A DNA stretch of 64,000 bases from Acidobacteriota bacterium (GTDB lineage: Bacteria; Acidobacteriota; Vicinamibacteria; Marinacidobacterales; Marinacidobacteraceae), in the NCBI GenBank assembly GCA_022828085.1, contig JAJEIY010000073.1, positions 41,001 through 105,000 of the forward strand. Reading direction: 5' to 3'. Made by a program: the position numbers and the translations under genes. The stretch's first letter is position 1; every line of letters begins with the position of its first letter. Positions 18,063-26,419 of the stretch are shown here, one piece after another. The notes under the pieces were generated by a model. The model was not told the DNA's origin, ran no database searches, and saw only the letters and a list, made by a program, of their open reading frames with translations.

Positions 18063-19166
18063 TCAGTTGAAATCCGTCACGTTCCCGCGGCGGAGCAGGT
18101 ACTTCGGCGAGACGTACTTCAGCTTCAACCGGTTGCCCGGCAGCTCTGCGCACTCTCGCTCCTTCACCGGCGTGATCACGATCCCCTCGCGGACGTGGCC
18201 GCCCCGGAACGTCGTCTTCCCGTCCCGGTGCTGCTCGGCCGCCGCCATCGAGAACGGCCCCCGGTAGAGGCGGGGCGTGGTGTCGAGCCCCCACTCGCCC
18301 TTGACCCGGGCGAGCAGCTCGTCGTAGTCGAGGTACCGGCCCCGGCGGGGTTCGCCGACATACACGTCGAACACCCGGAAGGCGCGCCCCGGCTGCCCGT
18401 AGTCGAGGTCCTGCACCTTCTTTCCGAAGGTCTCCCCGAGGATGTAGATCGGCTCTTTGGTCCGCTCGCTCGCGGCCCGCACCCGGTCCCAGCCGCCCGT
18501 CTCCAGCATGGCGGTCCGGAAGCTCATCACGTAGAGGTTGCTCGCGTTGGCGTCGGTCCACTGGAAGGCGAACCCGGTGTCGGCGTTCCCCTTCGAGGTG
18601 ATGATCGTGCCGCCCTCGAGCAGGTCCGGATGGCCGAGCCCGGGATGGAACCCGAAGCAGGTCCAGGTGCCGTGGAGCTTTTCGGTGAACACGACCTCCT
18701 CGCCGTCCCGCAGGACGCCGGGGAACTTCTGGATGCTCTCGATGTCGTAGCGCGGCGTGTGCCCCCGCAGGTTGCAGACCTCGCCCTGCATGTGCACCGG
18801 GACCGGCGGCTCGTACTTGACGATGTCGAGCGCCTCGGCGAGGTCCGCGCCCTCCTCCCGTCCTTCCACCGGGTAGAGGAGCCCCTGGCTGACGACGCCC
18901 CGGAGCCGGATCGCCTTGACCCGGTCCCCCTTCTTCCCGGCGAGCATCCCCTTGCCCTTCGCCTCGTCCCACAGCCGCAACGCGCGGATCAGGGCCTCCG
19001 GCACGATCGCGTCCTCGGGGATGTAGGCGACCAGGTCCCCCGGCCGGTGCGCTCCGATCTTCACCACGCAGCGGTAGCCGCGCACCACCGCGATCTCGAG
19101 GGCGTCCGCGCCGGGGTGCTCTTCGATGCGGTCCACCCGGACCACCGGAACCTCGAATTGCGCCAT
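18063..19166 (-). CDS. RNA ligase, Rnl5 (DRB0094-type) family
   Basis: This 367-residue ATP-dependent ligase has an N-terminal OB-fold-like module (residues 1-120, including CVVKIGAHRPGDLVAYIPEDA) and a nucleotidyltransferase domain. Motif I is EKLHG with nucleophile Lys163. A motif IIIa-like segment is RVFDVYVG, motif IV is REGIVITP, and motif V is RLKLKYVS. This order matches the Deinococcus DRB0094 ligase, which seals RNA 3'-OH/5'-PO4 nicks and points to an RNA-repair role. No polynucleotide kinase or RtcB partner is adjacent. The ATG at 19166 faces a methyltransferase gene across a 356-bp gap with an unusual palindrome array. Confidence 0.9.
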   Translation of the reverse strand: MAQFEVPVVRVDRIEEHPGADALEIAVVRGYRCVVKIGAHRPGDLVAYIPEDAIVPEALIRALRLWDEAKGKGMLAGKKGDRVKAIRLRGVVSQGLLYPVEGREEGADLAEALDIVKYEPPVPVHMQGEVCNLRGHTPRYDIESIQKFPGVLRDGEEVVFTEKLHGTWTCFGFHPGLGHPDLLEGGTIITSKGNADTGFAFQWTDANASNLYVMSFRTAMLETGGWDRVRAASERTKEPIYILGETFGKKVQDLDYGQPGRAFRVFDVYVGEPRRGRYLDYDELLARVKGEWGLDTTPRLYRGPFSMAAAEQHRDGKTTFRGGHVREGIVITPVKERECAELPGNRLKLKYVSPKYLLRRGNVTDFN

Positions 19167-19270
19167 GCCGCGGACCTCCAGTCCCCGAAGGGGCGCGGGA
19201 GTCTAGCGACGCCGGATGGTGCATCGCGGGGCGCCGGATCGGCGGCATCCATCCCACCCCGATGGATCGG

Positions 19271-19365
19271 GTTTTCCGCAGCGTCGTTGCGGAAAAACAC
19301 GCCTTTTCGGCAGACCAGTTGCGGAAAAACACGTTTTTTCCGCAGATCTGTTGCGGGAATCGCCG
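19271..19365. repeat. Three tandem palindromic units with exact 32-bp period
   Basis: Each unit follows the plan TTTTCCGCAG, a short centre, TTGCGGAAAA, ACACG. The TTGCGG core occurs at 19287, 19319 and 19351, an exact 32-bp period. Unit 1 spans 19271-19301, unit 2 is 19302-19333 and unit 3 is 19334-19365. Unit 1 has near-perfect arms (TTTTCCGCA and TGCGGAAAA); unit 2 has one arm change and unit 3 loses the right-arm A run. It could be a helically phased operator array or a transcribed set of hairpins. Confidence 0.8.
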
Positions 19366-19402
19366 ATTGCTGAATCCCGCCGCCGACGCCCCACCTCTGG
19401 CC

Positions 19403-19467
19403 GCGAATGGCGCCGCCGGCTTGGAACGCCGGTCTCCGACCGGCACCCGCCCCGCAACGCGGGGCGG
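19403..19467 (+). repeat. Two-hairpin palindromic repeat, copy R3
   Basis: Stem A is GCCGGTC (19428-19434), TCC, GACCGGC (19438-19444). Stem B is CCGCCCCGC (19447-19455), AAC, GCGGGGCGG (19459-19467), a wholly different but still perfect 9-bp stem. The lead-in GGCTTGGAACGCC is shared with the other copies. Confidence 0.85.
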
Positions 19468-19522
19468 AACAGCACGCCAGCACTGCCCGTCACCGCACCC
19501 GTCGCAGTACGCTGGAACGCTC

Positions 19523-20293
19523 ATGTCGTCCGGTCCCCGCCTCTACGCCGACCTCGCGCACCTCTGGCCGCTCATGAGCCCGCCGGAGGACTACACGGAC
19601 GAGGGCGCCCGCCTGCGGAGCGAACTCCGCGCGCGCCTCGGCCCCGGCCGGGCGCGCCTCCTCGAACTCGGGACCGGCGGCGGGCACCTCCTCCACCATC
19701 TCGCCGGCGACTTCGAGGCCACCGCGGTGGACCTCTCGGAGGCGATGCTCGCCCACTCGCAACGCCTGAATCCCGGCGTCACCCACCGTGTCGGCGACAT
19801 GCGGACGGTGCGCCTCGGCGAGACCTTCGACGCCGTGCTGATCCACGACGCGATCGATTACATGACAACGGAAGACGACCTCCGCGCCGCGTTCGCGACG
19901 GCGCGGGCGCACCTCCGTCGGGGAGGCGTGTTCCTCGCCATTCCGGACGACTACGTGGAGACGTTTACGTCGCCGCACATCGCCCACGAGACCCGGCGGC
20001 GGGACGGCGCCGAACTCACCTACGTCGAGTACTCGACCGACCCCGACCCGGGAGACACGGAGATCGAGACGGTCTATGTCTTCTTCTTCCGGGAGGACGG
20101 CGCGTTGCGCGTGGAGGTGGACCGCCACACCACCGGCCTGTTCCCGGTCGTCACCTGGGAACGGCTGCTCGCGGAGTCCGGCTTCAAGGCCGAGCGCCTC
20201 GACTACCCGTTCAGCGAGCACGGCGCGGCGACGTATCTTTGGGTATGCACGGCGACCGGCCGTCCCGCCGCGGCCCCGCGTTCGCAGCCATGA
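19523..20293 (+). CDS. Class I SAM-dependent methyltransferase
   Basis: This 256-residue cytosolic enzyme has SAM motif I LLELGTGGGHLLHHL near residue 50, an acidic loop AVDLSEAML, motif IV-like FDAVLIHDAIDYM, and HLRRGGVFLAIPDD. This is the pattern of small-molecule methyltransferases (Methyltransf_25 type). The ATG at 19523 was chosen because the family N-terminus (YADLAHLWPLM) begins there; the open frame upstream runs through the palindrome array. Its TGA overlaps the ATG of the next gene (ATGA), so the two are co-translated. The substrate is unknown. Confidence 0.85.
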   Translation: MSSGPRLYADLAHLWPLMSPPEDYTDEGARLRSELRARLGPGRARLLELGTGGGHLLHHLAGDFEATAVDLSEAMLAHSQRLNPGVTHRVGDMRTVRLGETFDAVLIHDAIDYMTTEDDLRAAFATARAHLRRGGVFLAIPDDYVETFTSPHIAHETRRRDGAELTYVEYSTDPDPGDTEIETVYVFFFREDGALRVEVDRHTTGLFPVVTWERLLAESGFKAERLDYPFSEHGAATYLWVCTATGRPAAAPRSQP

Positions 20294-21015
20294 AGGAGAC
20301 CTTCCGGCCTTCGCGAGCCGTTCCCGCCCTGCTCGTGACGGCTCTCCTCGCCGTCCCGGGGCTGTCCTGTGCGGCTGCCGGAGGCCAGCGGCTGCCTCAA
20401 CCCGGGACGCAAGGATGGGTCTCGCTGCCGCTTCCGGCCGGCGGCCAACTCAATCTCCTGGTCGTGCGGCCCCCGGGGCCCGCCCGGGGAGTCGTGGTGG
20501 CCTTCCCGTGGGGCGCGGGCGATGCGGGCCTCCTCGCCGGGCTCGTGGAAACCTACTGGGACGAGGCCGCGCCCGCCGCTGGCTACGCCGTCGTCGGCGT
20601 CGAGATCTACGGTCCGGGACTCGCCGAGAGCGCCCCGGCCGTCGTGCCTGCGCTGCTGGAGTGGATCGGCCAAAACCTCCCGGAGGCGGCCGGAGAGATC
20701 GTCCTCACCGGGGCCTCCGCGGGAGGCATCGGGGTCTTCCACGCGGCGCTTGCGATGCCGGGCCGGGTGGCGGCGATCCTCGCCATGCCGGGGCGCGCAG
20801 CCGGGGAAGCCTCGCTGGAGTCGCTGGCCGGGGTGCCGGTCCTGCTGATGGTCGGGAGCCACGACCGGCGCTGGGTGGCCGGATCGGAATCCACCGCCGA
20901 ACGCCTCCGGGCGGCGGGCGCGCGGGTAGAGCTGGCCGTGGTCCCGGGCCAGGGGCACGTGCTCCGCGTGCCCCAGGGGGAGTTGGTCCGCTGGCTCGAG
21001 CAGCAGCTCGAGTGA
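20290..21015 (+). CDS. Secreted alpha/beta hydrolase
   Basis: This 241-residue protein has an N-terminal signal sequence (VPALLVTALLAVPGLSCAAAG; the Cys may be lipidated but the lipobox is imperfect). The alpha/beta hydrolase fold shows a GASAGG nucleophile elbow near residue 145 and a terminal GQGHVL histidine. A possible acid is in VGSHDRRW. It resembles poly(3-hydroxyalkanoate) depolymerase or esterase-like exported hydrolases, but the substrate is not evident. It overlaps the methyltransferase stop by ATGA and converges on the VPS10-type gene 13 bp downstream. Confidence 0.82.
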   Translation: MKETFRPSRAVPALLVTALLAVPGLSCAAAGGQRLPQPGTQGWVSLPLPAGGQLNLLVVRPPGPARGVVVAFPWGAGDAGLLAGLVETYWDEAAPAAGYAVVGVEIYGPGLAESAPAVVPALLEWIGQNLPEAAGEIVLTGASAGGIGVFHAALAMPGRVAAILAMPGRAAGEASLESLAGVPVLLMVGSHDRRWVAGSESTAERLRAAGARVELAVVPGQGHVLRVPQGELVRWLEQQLE

Positions 21016-21028
21016 CTCGATCCCCGCC

Positions 21029-24000
21029 TCAGCGCGAGCCGGACTCCCTCCCTTCCACCCGGACCACCCCGGGCATCCCGGCGGCGCCGAGCGCGCTGTT
21101 GACGCTGCCCAAATCGGATTCCACGATCCCGGCGAACTCCGCGACGCGGGCTTCCACCAGCTCGTGGAGCCCGTCATAGACCTCGAGCATCTGGTCGGTC
21201 GGCCGGAAATCGCTCGTCGCCACCACGCCGGCGAGGTAGAGGATCCGCCCCGCAAGCTGCGTCGGCCAGCGGAGGTGGTCCTGGCCGGTTCCGGTGATGA
21301 GCAACTGGATCAACTGCTCCTCCACCGCGAGCAGCGAGCCGTCGAGTCCGTCCACCGCCGAGGCGATGGCTTCGACCCGCCCGGTCTCCTCGGCCAGCAG
21401 CTTCAGGTCGAGCACCTGCCGCCGCAGCCACTCGATCTCGTTCACCGTCCCGACCACGGTCTCGAGGTCGGCCCGCAGCAGGCGGAGCAGCGCCGTCTGG
21501 GCGGCGATGTCCTCGAGCGTGCCCTCGCTCTTCGGGTCCTTCCGAATCTCGATGGGCGCGGTTTGCTCGGCGTCGCCCACCTTCAGCGCCACGGTGTACT
21601 CGCCCGGCGGGGCGAGGATCGAGATCCGCCCGATCGTCCCCGCGCGGGTCCGCTCCTCGTCGAGCGTCACCCAGTCGGCGAAGAGGGGCTTCGTCCGCAG
21701 GACCGCCTGCGTCGAGGCCTCTTCGCGGAGATCCCAGGTCACCCGGTTCAGGCCTTTCTCACCCGTGGTCTCCAGGGTGCGGATGGTTTCTCCGGCCGCG
21801 TTCCGGATCTCGATGGAGACGTCCGCACCCGCCTCGGCGAGCCAGAAGTTGATCGGGGCGCCGTAGGGCGGGTTCTCGCCCTCGGACCAGTCGTCGAAGT
21901 GGGCGAACGGCGGCGTGATGGGATGGAAGCGGTAGGCCCCCCGCGGCTCGAACAGGTGGACGCTCGCCGACGCCACCTCCTCGGTCCACTGCTGGAGCGG
22001 CGAGATGTCGTCCATGATCCAGAAGCCGCGCCCGTAGGTCCCCACCACCAGGTCGCCGAAGTGTTCCTGGACGGCGATCCAGTACATCGGGCTCGGCGGC
22101 AGGCCGTTCGCGAGCCGCTGCCAGTTGTCCCCGTCGTCGAAGCTCACGTAGAGGAAGTTCTCGGTCCCGAGGTAGAGGAGCCCGGGCCGCACCGGGTCTT
22201 CCCGCACGTTCCGGGTGTAACTCAACGGACTGTCGGCGACGCCGTTCACGATCTTCGTCCACGACTGGCCGAAGTCCCCGGTCCGGTACACGTAGGGCTC
22301 GAAGTTGCCCACCTGGTGCGCCTCGACGGTCATGTACGCCTTGCCGGCGTCCCATTTCGAGGCGTCGATGTTGCGGACCACCCCGTCCACCGGCATGTCG
22401 GGCACGTTCGCGGTCACGTCCGTCCAGTTCGCGCCGCCGTCCCGGGTCAGGTGGATCAGCCCGTCGTTGGTCCCCGCCCAGATCACCCCCTCGGTTACCG
22501 GGCTCTCGTCGATCGCGTAGACGACGCAGCAGTACTCCACCCCGATGTTGTCCGGGGTAAGGCCGCCGGAGATGGTCTGGCGGGACTTGTCGTTGGTGGT
22601 CAGGTCGGGGCTGACCTCCTCCCAGCTCTGGCCCCCGTTGGTGGTCCGGTGCACGTGCTGGCTGCCCACGTAGACCGTGTTCCGGTCGTGCGGCGAGATC
22701 AGCAGCGGGAAGACCCACTGGAAGCGGTAGCGCAGGTCGTCGGCCGGCCGGCCGCGGGTGCTCTCCGGCCAGACCTCGAGCTGGCGGAACTGCCGGGCGC
22801 GCTCGTCGTAGCGGGTCACGATCCCGCCGGCGGCGCCCGCGCCTGAAGCCGTCGACCAGACGATGTTCGGATCCTCGGGATCGGGGGTCGCGAAGCCGCT
22901 CTCGCCCCCGCCGACCCCGTGCCACATGCCGCGCGAGAGGCCGCCGCCGATGAACCCGCTGACCCACGCGCGGCTGGGGCCCCTCGTCGAGGGACCGTCC
23001 TGCCGGTTCCCGAGCACGTTGTAGGGAATGTCGTTGTCCACGGTCACGTGGTACATCTGGGCGATCGGCAACTGGATCTTGTACCAGGACGTTCCGCGGT
23101 TCAGCGAGATGGAGACGCCGCCGTCGTGCGCGACCGCCTGCCGGTCGCCGTCCGTGGGGTCGATCCACATGTCGTGGTGGTCCCAGCCGGGCGCGTCTTC
23201 GAAGCGGCGCAGGTCGTGGGACTTGCCGGCGTCCAGGGAAACGGCGTACGACGCGGTGAGGAAGTAGGTCTCGTCCGGGTCGTCCGGCGCCGCGGCGCAG
23301 CGGGCGTAGTAGGCGTTCCGCCCGGAGAGGTTGCGGTTGTGGGTCTGGAGCGTCCACGTCTTCGCGCCGTCGCTCGTCATCCACAGCTCGCCGCTCTCGG
23401 CTTCCTCGCCGGCGAGAGAGACCCCGTCCGCGGTCTCGATCAGCGCGTACACCCGCCGGGAGTCCGCCTTGCTCATGCAGAGCGCGACCTTCCCCACGTC
23501 GAGCTCCGGCAGGCCGTTGCCCTCGAGCTTCGTCCAGTTGTCGCCGCCGTCCCGGGTCATGAAGAGCCCGCTGCCGGGACCGCCGCTGACCCGCTCCCAG
23601 GTCTTCAGTTCGAGGTGCCACATCCCGGCGTACAGGATCCGGGGGTTGTTCGGATCCATGATGAGGTCCGAAGCCCCGGTGTCCTCGTCCACGAACAGGA
23701 CGTGTTCCCAGGTCTCGCCACCGTCCACGGTCCGGTAGATGCCGCGCTCGGGCTGCGGGGTGTAGGCATGGCCCAGCGATGCCGCGTAGACGATGTCCGG
23801 GTTCGTCGGATGGATGACGATCCGGCCGATCCGCGCGGTCGCGTCGAGCCCCATGTGTTTCCAGGTCTCGCCGGCGTCGGTGGACTTGAAGACCCCGATG
23901 CCGATGGAGACGTTCGCCCGGATGAAGGTCTCGCCGGTGCCGGCCCAGACGATATTCGGGTCGGACTCCGAGACCGCCAGCGCCCCGATGGCGTGGACGT

Positions 24001-24259
24001 CCTGGTCGTCGAACACCGGACGCCACTTGATGCCCCCGTCCTCCGTCTTCCAGATGCCGCCGGTAGCCGCCCCGGCGTAGTAGACGTCCCGATTGCCCGG
24101 AATGCCCGCCACCGCGAGGGTGCGGTTCCCCACCGGCCCGATGTGCCGGAACCGGAGCCCGCCGAGCTCGTCGGGCGCCGGCTGGGCGAGCGCGGTCACG
24201 GGAAGCCCGAGGGCGAGGCTGAGCAGGAGGGCGCCGAGACGGCGCATGGCGTTACGCAT
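21029..24259 (-). CDS. Secreted VPS10/sortilin-type beta-propeller protein (paralogue A)
   Basis: This 1076-residue exported protein begins with a signal peptide (LLLSLALGLPVTALAQ) and then GGLRFRHIGPVGNR. It carries at least eight Asp-box repeats of the form STDAGETW, TVDGGETW, TRDGGDNW, TTNGGQSW and TRDGGANW across residues 60-770, typical of BNR/VPS10 sialidase-like propellers. A beta-rich domain and a helical region (residues 980-1060) finish the protein. No catalytic triad of a sialidase or peptidase can be assigned, so 'glycosyl hydrolase' labels would be over-reach. The ATG at 24259 has GGAGG 9 nt upstream. It is highly similar to the gene at 28094-31339; the two are separated by a 3.8-kb accessory islet. 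Confidence 0.9.
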   Translation of the reverse strand: MRNAMRRLGALLLSLALGLPVTALAQPAPDELGGLRFRHIGPVGNRTLAVAGIPGNRDVYYAGAATGGIWKTEDGGIKWRPVFDDQDVHAIGALAVSESDPNIVWAGTGETFIRANVSIGIGVFKSTDAGETWKHMGLDATARIGRIVIHPTNPDIVYAASLGHAYTPQPERGIYRTVDGGETWEHVLFVDEDTGASDLIMDPNNPRILYAGMWHLELKTWERVSGGPGSGLFMTRDGGDNWTKLEGNGLPELDVGKVALCMSKADSRRVYALIETADGVSLAGEEAESGELWMTSDGAKTWTLQTHNRNLSGRNAYYARCAAAPDDPDETYFLTASYAVSLDAGKSHDLRRFEDAPGWDHHDMWIDPTDGDRQAVAHDGGVSISLNRGTSWYKIQLPIAQMYHVTVDNDIPYNVLGNRQDGPSTRGPSRAWVSGFIGGGLSRGMWHGVGGGESGFATPDPEDPNIVWSTASGAGAAGGIVTRYDERARQFRQLEVWPESTRGRPADDLRYRFQWVFPLLISPHDRNTVYVGSQHVHRTTNGGQSWEEVSPDLTTNDKSRQTISGGLTPDNIGVEYCCVVYAIDESPVTEGVIWAGTNDGLIHLTRDGGANWTDVTANVPDMPVDGVVRNIDASKWDAGKAYMTVEAHQVGNFEPYVYRTGDFGQSWTKIVNGVADSPLSYTRNVREDPVRPGLLYLGTENFLYVSFDDGDNWQRLANGLPPSPMYWIAVQEHFGDLVVGTYGRGFWIMDDISPLQQWTEEVASASVHLFEPRGAYRFHPITPPFAHFDDWSEGENPPYGAPINFWLAEAGADVSIEIRNAAGETIRTLETTGEKGLNRVTWDLREEASTQAVLRTKPLFADWVTLDEERTRAGTIGRISILAPPGEYTVALKVGDAEQTAPIEIRKDPKSEGTLEDIAAQTALLRLLRADLETVVGTVNEIEWLRRQVLDLKLLAEETGRVEAIASAVDGLDGSLLAVEEQLIQLLITGTGQDHLRWPTQLAGRILYLAGVVATSDFRPTDQMLEVYDGLHELVEARVAEFAGIVESDLGSVNSALGAAGMPGVVRVEGRESGSR

Positions 24260-24346
24260 GGGAATCGTCCTCCGGACGGGTTGGGCCGGCGACCAGGCGG
24301 CTTCGTCGTGTGCGGCGTGTCCCGCGTCGAGTCTCAGGAAGAAGGT

Positions 24347-24448
24347 ACCCGGGAATCCCCGCGGCAGTGAAGGGCCAGACTCGCCCCGTGGTGCGTACGG
24401 CTTGGAACGCCGGTCTCCGACCGGCACGCGCAGCGCTCCGCGATGCGC
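24347..24448 (+). repeat. Two-hairpin palindromic repeat, copy R4, with extended left flank
   Basis: Stem A is GCCGGTC (24409-24415), TCC, GACCGGC (24419-24425). Stem B is GCGCAGCGC (24428-24436), TCC, GCGATGCGC (24440-24448) with one mismatch. The left flank from 24347 matches the segment at 25833 over 67 bp without gaps and with 7 mismatches, so R4 and R5 bracket the ATPase gene as longer direct repeats. Confidence 0.85.
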
Positions 24449-24534
24449 ACGTCCCAACCCCACCCGGAGAAGACGCCCCGCTCCTCGACGGGTCCACAGG
24501 GTCCGGAGCGGCGAATTCGGGGCAGTCGCAATTT

Positions 24535-24550
24535 TGAGTAAAAATACTCA
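24535..24550 (+). promoter_or_regulatory. Operator-like dyad touching the start of the ATPase gene at 24556
   Basis: TGAGTA (24535-24540) and TACTCA (24545-24550) form a perfect inverted repeat around AAAA, 5 bp before the ATG. The coding start repeats ATGAGTAAAAA, echoing the left arm plus spacer. The position would let a bound protein block translation or transcription initiation. Confidence 0.55.
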
Positions 24551-24555
24551 GTGAT

Positions 24556-25770
24556 ATGAGTAAAAAGGCAATCTTCCAGAGGCCGCAGGTCAAAGACCTC
24601 GTCACGCGCCTCCAGGAACCCCGCCGCTTCCTCCAGGTCGTCGCCGGAGCGCGACAGGTCGGAAAGACCACGCTGGTCGGACAGGCGGCGGAACTGTCCG
24701 CCCTGCCTACGCATTACGCCAGCGCCGACCAACCGACGCTGCGCGACGCCATCTGGATCGAGCAGCAGTGGGAAGCGGCCCGCCTGCTCGCCGATGATGG
24801 TGGCCCGGTCGGGGCGCTCCTTGTCCTCGATGAAGTGCAGAAGGTCATCGGGTGGTCGGAGGCGGTCAAGGCGTTGTGGGACGCGGACACCCGCGCGGGC
24901 CGGCCGCTGCGGGTCGTGCTCCTCGGATCGGCGCCGCTGCTCGTGGAGCGGGGCGTCGGCGAGAGCCTGGCCGGACGCTTCGAAATCCTGCGGCTCCCGC
25001 ACTGGAGCTTCGCCGAGATGGAGGCGGCGTTCGGTTGGTCGCTCCCGCAGTACGTCTTCCACGGCGGCTATCCCGGAGCGACCCCCTTGATCGGTCAGCC
25101 GCGGCGCTGGGCTCGCTACGTCCGCGATGCGCTCATCGAGCCCATCATCTCCCGCGACGTGCTCCTCTTGTCCCGGGTGGACAAGCCGGCGCTGCTGCGA
25201 CGGCTGCTGGACCTGTCGTGCGAGTACTCGGGGCAGGTTCTGTCGTACACGAAGATGATCGGCCAGCTTCAGGACGCGGGCAACACCACCACGCTGGCCC
25301 ACTATCTCGACCTGCTCTCCGGCGCGGGTCTGGTGACCGGCCTACCCAAGTACTCGGACCGCCTCGTGCGCCGCCGGGCTTCAAGCCCGAAGCTGCAGGT
25401 CCTCAACACGGCGCTCATCGGCGCCCGGTCCGGGCGCACCCTGCGGCAGGCGCGGGAAGACCCCGCGCTGTGGGGCCGTCTGGTCGAGTCCGCGGTCGGG
25501 GCGCATCTGGCGAACGCCGCGTTCAGCGGCGACTGCGAGCTCTCCTATTGGCGGGATCGGAACCGCGAAGTGGACTTCGTACTGCGAGAGGCCGACCGGC
25601 TGACCGCCATCGAAGTAAAGAGTGGCCGCGCCCCCGGCTCGCTACGCGGGATGGCGGCCTTCTCGAAGGCGTTCTCCCCCACCCGCAGTCTGCTCGTGGG
25701 GGGCGACGGGATCCCCCTCGAGACGTTCCTGCGACGGCCCGCCGAGCACTGGCTCCGTCCCCCGCCCTGA
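24556..25770 (+). CDS. Stand-alone AAA-type ATPase with DUF4143 C-terminus
   Basis: This 404-residue protein has Walker A GARQVGKTT at residues 31-39, Walker B ALLVLDEVQKV near residue 95, LLGSAPLL as sensor, a winged-helix region, and a PD-(D/E)XK-like C-terminus (REVDFVLR then TAIEVKSG). It belongs to the same broad family as the proteins at 8606 and 44145 but is not a close copy of either. It is the first gene of the accessory islet between the two VPS10-type genes and is bracketed by 67-bp direct repeats. The ATG is preceded by a tight AT-rich dyad instead of a clear Shine-Dalgarno sequence. Confidence 0.9.
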   Translation: MSKKAIFQRPQVKDLVTRLQEPRRFLQVVAGARQVGKTTLVGQAAELSALPTHYASADQPTLRDAIWIEQQWEAARLLADDGGPVGALLVLDEVQKVIGWSEAVKALWDADTRAGRPLRVVLLGSAPLLVERGVGESLAGRFEILRLPHWSFAEMEAAFGWSLPQYVFHGGYPGATPLIGQPRRWARYVRDALIEPIISRDVLLLSRVDKPALLRRLLDLSCEYSGQVLSYTKMIGQLQDAGNTTTLAHYLDLLSGAGLVTGLPKYSDRLVRRRASSPKLQVLNTALIGARSGRTLRQAREDPALWGRLVESAVGAHLANAAFSGDCELSYWRDRNREVDFVLREADRLTAIEVKSGRAPGSLRGMAAFSKAFSPTRSLLVGGDGIPLETFLRRPAEHWLRPPP

Positions 25771-25832
25771 GCCGACGGGTCACAACCAGCCGTCAACGTC
25801 CCAGGACCGGCCGGACCCAAAAGGAAGGACGC

Positions 25833-25931
25833 ACCCGGGAATCCCCGCGGCAATGAAGGGCCCGACCCGCCCGATGGCCCGTACGGCTTGGAACGCCGGC
25901 TTCAGCCGGCACCGCCGAGCGGAGCGAGGCG
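25833..25931 (+). repeat. Two-hairpin palindromic repeat, copy R5, with extended left flank
   Basis: The left 67 bp (25833-25899) match 24347-24413 with 7 mismatches and no gaps. Stem A is GCCGGCT/AGCCGGC (25895-25910). Stem B is degenerate, CCGCC (25912-25916) pairing GGCGG (25928-25932) around an 11-nt centre. Confidence 0.8.
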
Positions 25932-26072
25932 GAAGGGCCTGATCCTGCGCGTCCCGCACCGCGCCGCCGCCACCGGAAGCACCGATGTCCGGCAAATCCT
26001 CCGGGTGGCGCCGGAACACCCTCGAGACGCCGACAGGCACGCATTGACAGACCATCGGTCATGATGTGCGTG

Positions 26073-26318
26073 ATGCGGCTGACCATCTCGATGGACGATC
26101 GCCTCGCGGACGAGGTGCGGCGGGAAGCCATGGCGCGCGGCGTCAGCGTGAGCGCCTTCATCGCGCGGATCGTGGACGACGCGCTCAAGCGCCCGGAGCC
26201 CGCACCGGTGAAACCGTTTCGACTGATCACCGTCGGCGGTGAGGGGCCGCGCCCGGGAGTCGACCTCGATTGTCCGCGCGAACTCGATAGCCGCGACGAG
26301 GAAGCGCGCTACGGGTGA
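26073..26318 (+). CDS. Ribbon-helix-helix antitoxin-like protein (VapB type), apparently orphan
   Basis: This 81-residue protein begins MRLTISMDDRLADEVRREAM, a ribbon-helix-helix DNA-binding motif, and ends with VKPFRLITVGGEGPRPGVDLD, a tail seen in antitoxins that neutralise PIN-domain VapC nucleases. In such systems the toxin normally follows at once. Here the next gene is an HNH endonuclease about 100 bp on, and no PIN domain is seen nearby. It may be an orphan or may regulate the HNH gene. An in-frame ATG at 26061 would add four residues. Confidence 0.78.
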   Translation: MRLTISMDDRLADEVRREAMARGVSVSAFIARIVDDALKRPEPAPVKPFRLITVGGEGPRPGVDLDCPRELDSRDEEARYG

Positions 26319-26419
26319 CGCAAACACCCGGCAATCGGCAACCCGTTCCTCCCCGATCAATCCAGACCACGCCCTGTAGGCATGCGCGGTTGGTGGCTTG
26401 ATCCCCTATCCTGGGCCAA

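Larger units (their letters stand above)
19167..19522. other. Divergent intergenic region with palindrome array and repeat copy R3
   Basis: This 356-bp gap between the RNA ligase gene (minus) and the methyltransferase gene (plus) contains a three-unit tandem palindrome array (19271-19365) and a copy of the two-hairpin repeat (19403-19467). No convincing gene was seen; the open frame on the plus strand that crosses the array lacks a ribosome-binding site and has repetitive low-information sequence. Confidence 0.7.

Noticed and set aside
19271..19365. Possible CRISPR array (regular 32-bp period)
   Set aside because: The units are contiguous and themselves palindromic; there are no unique spacers between repeats and no cas genes in the window.
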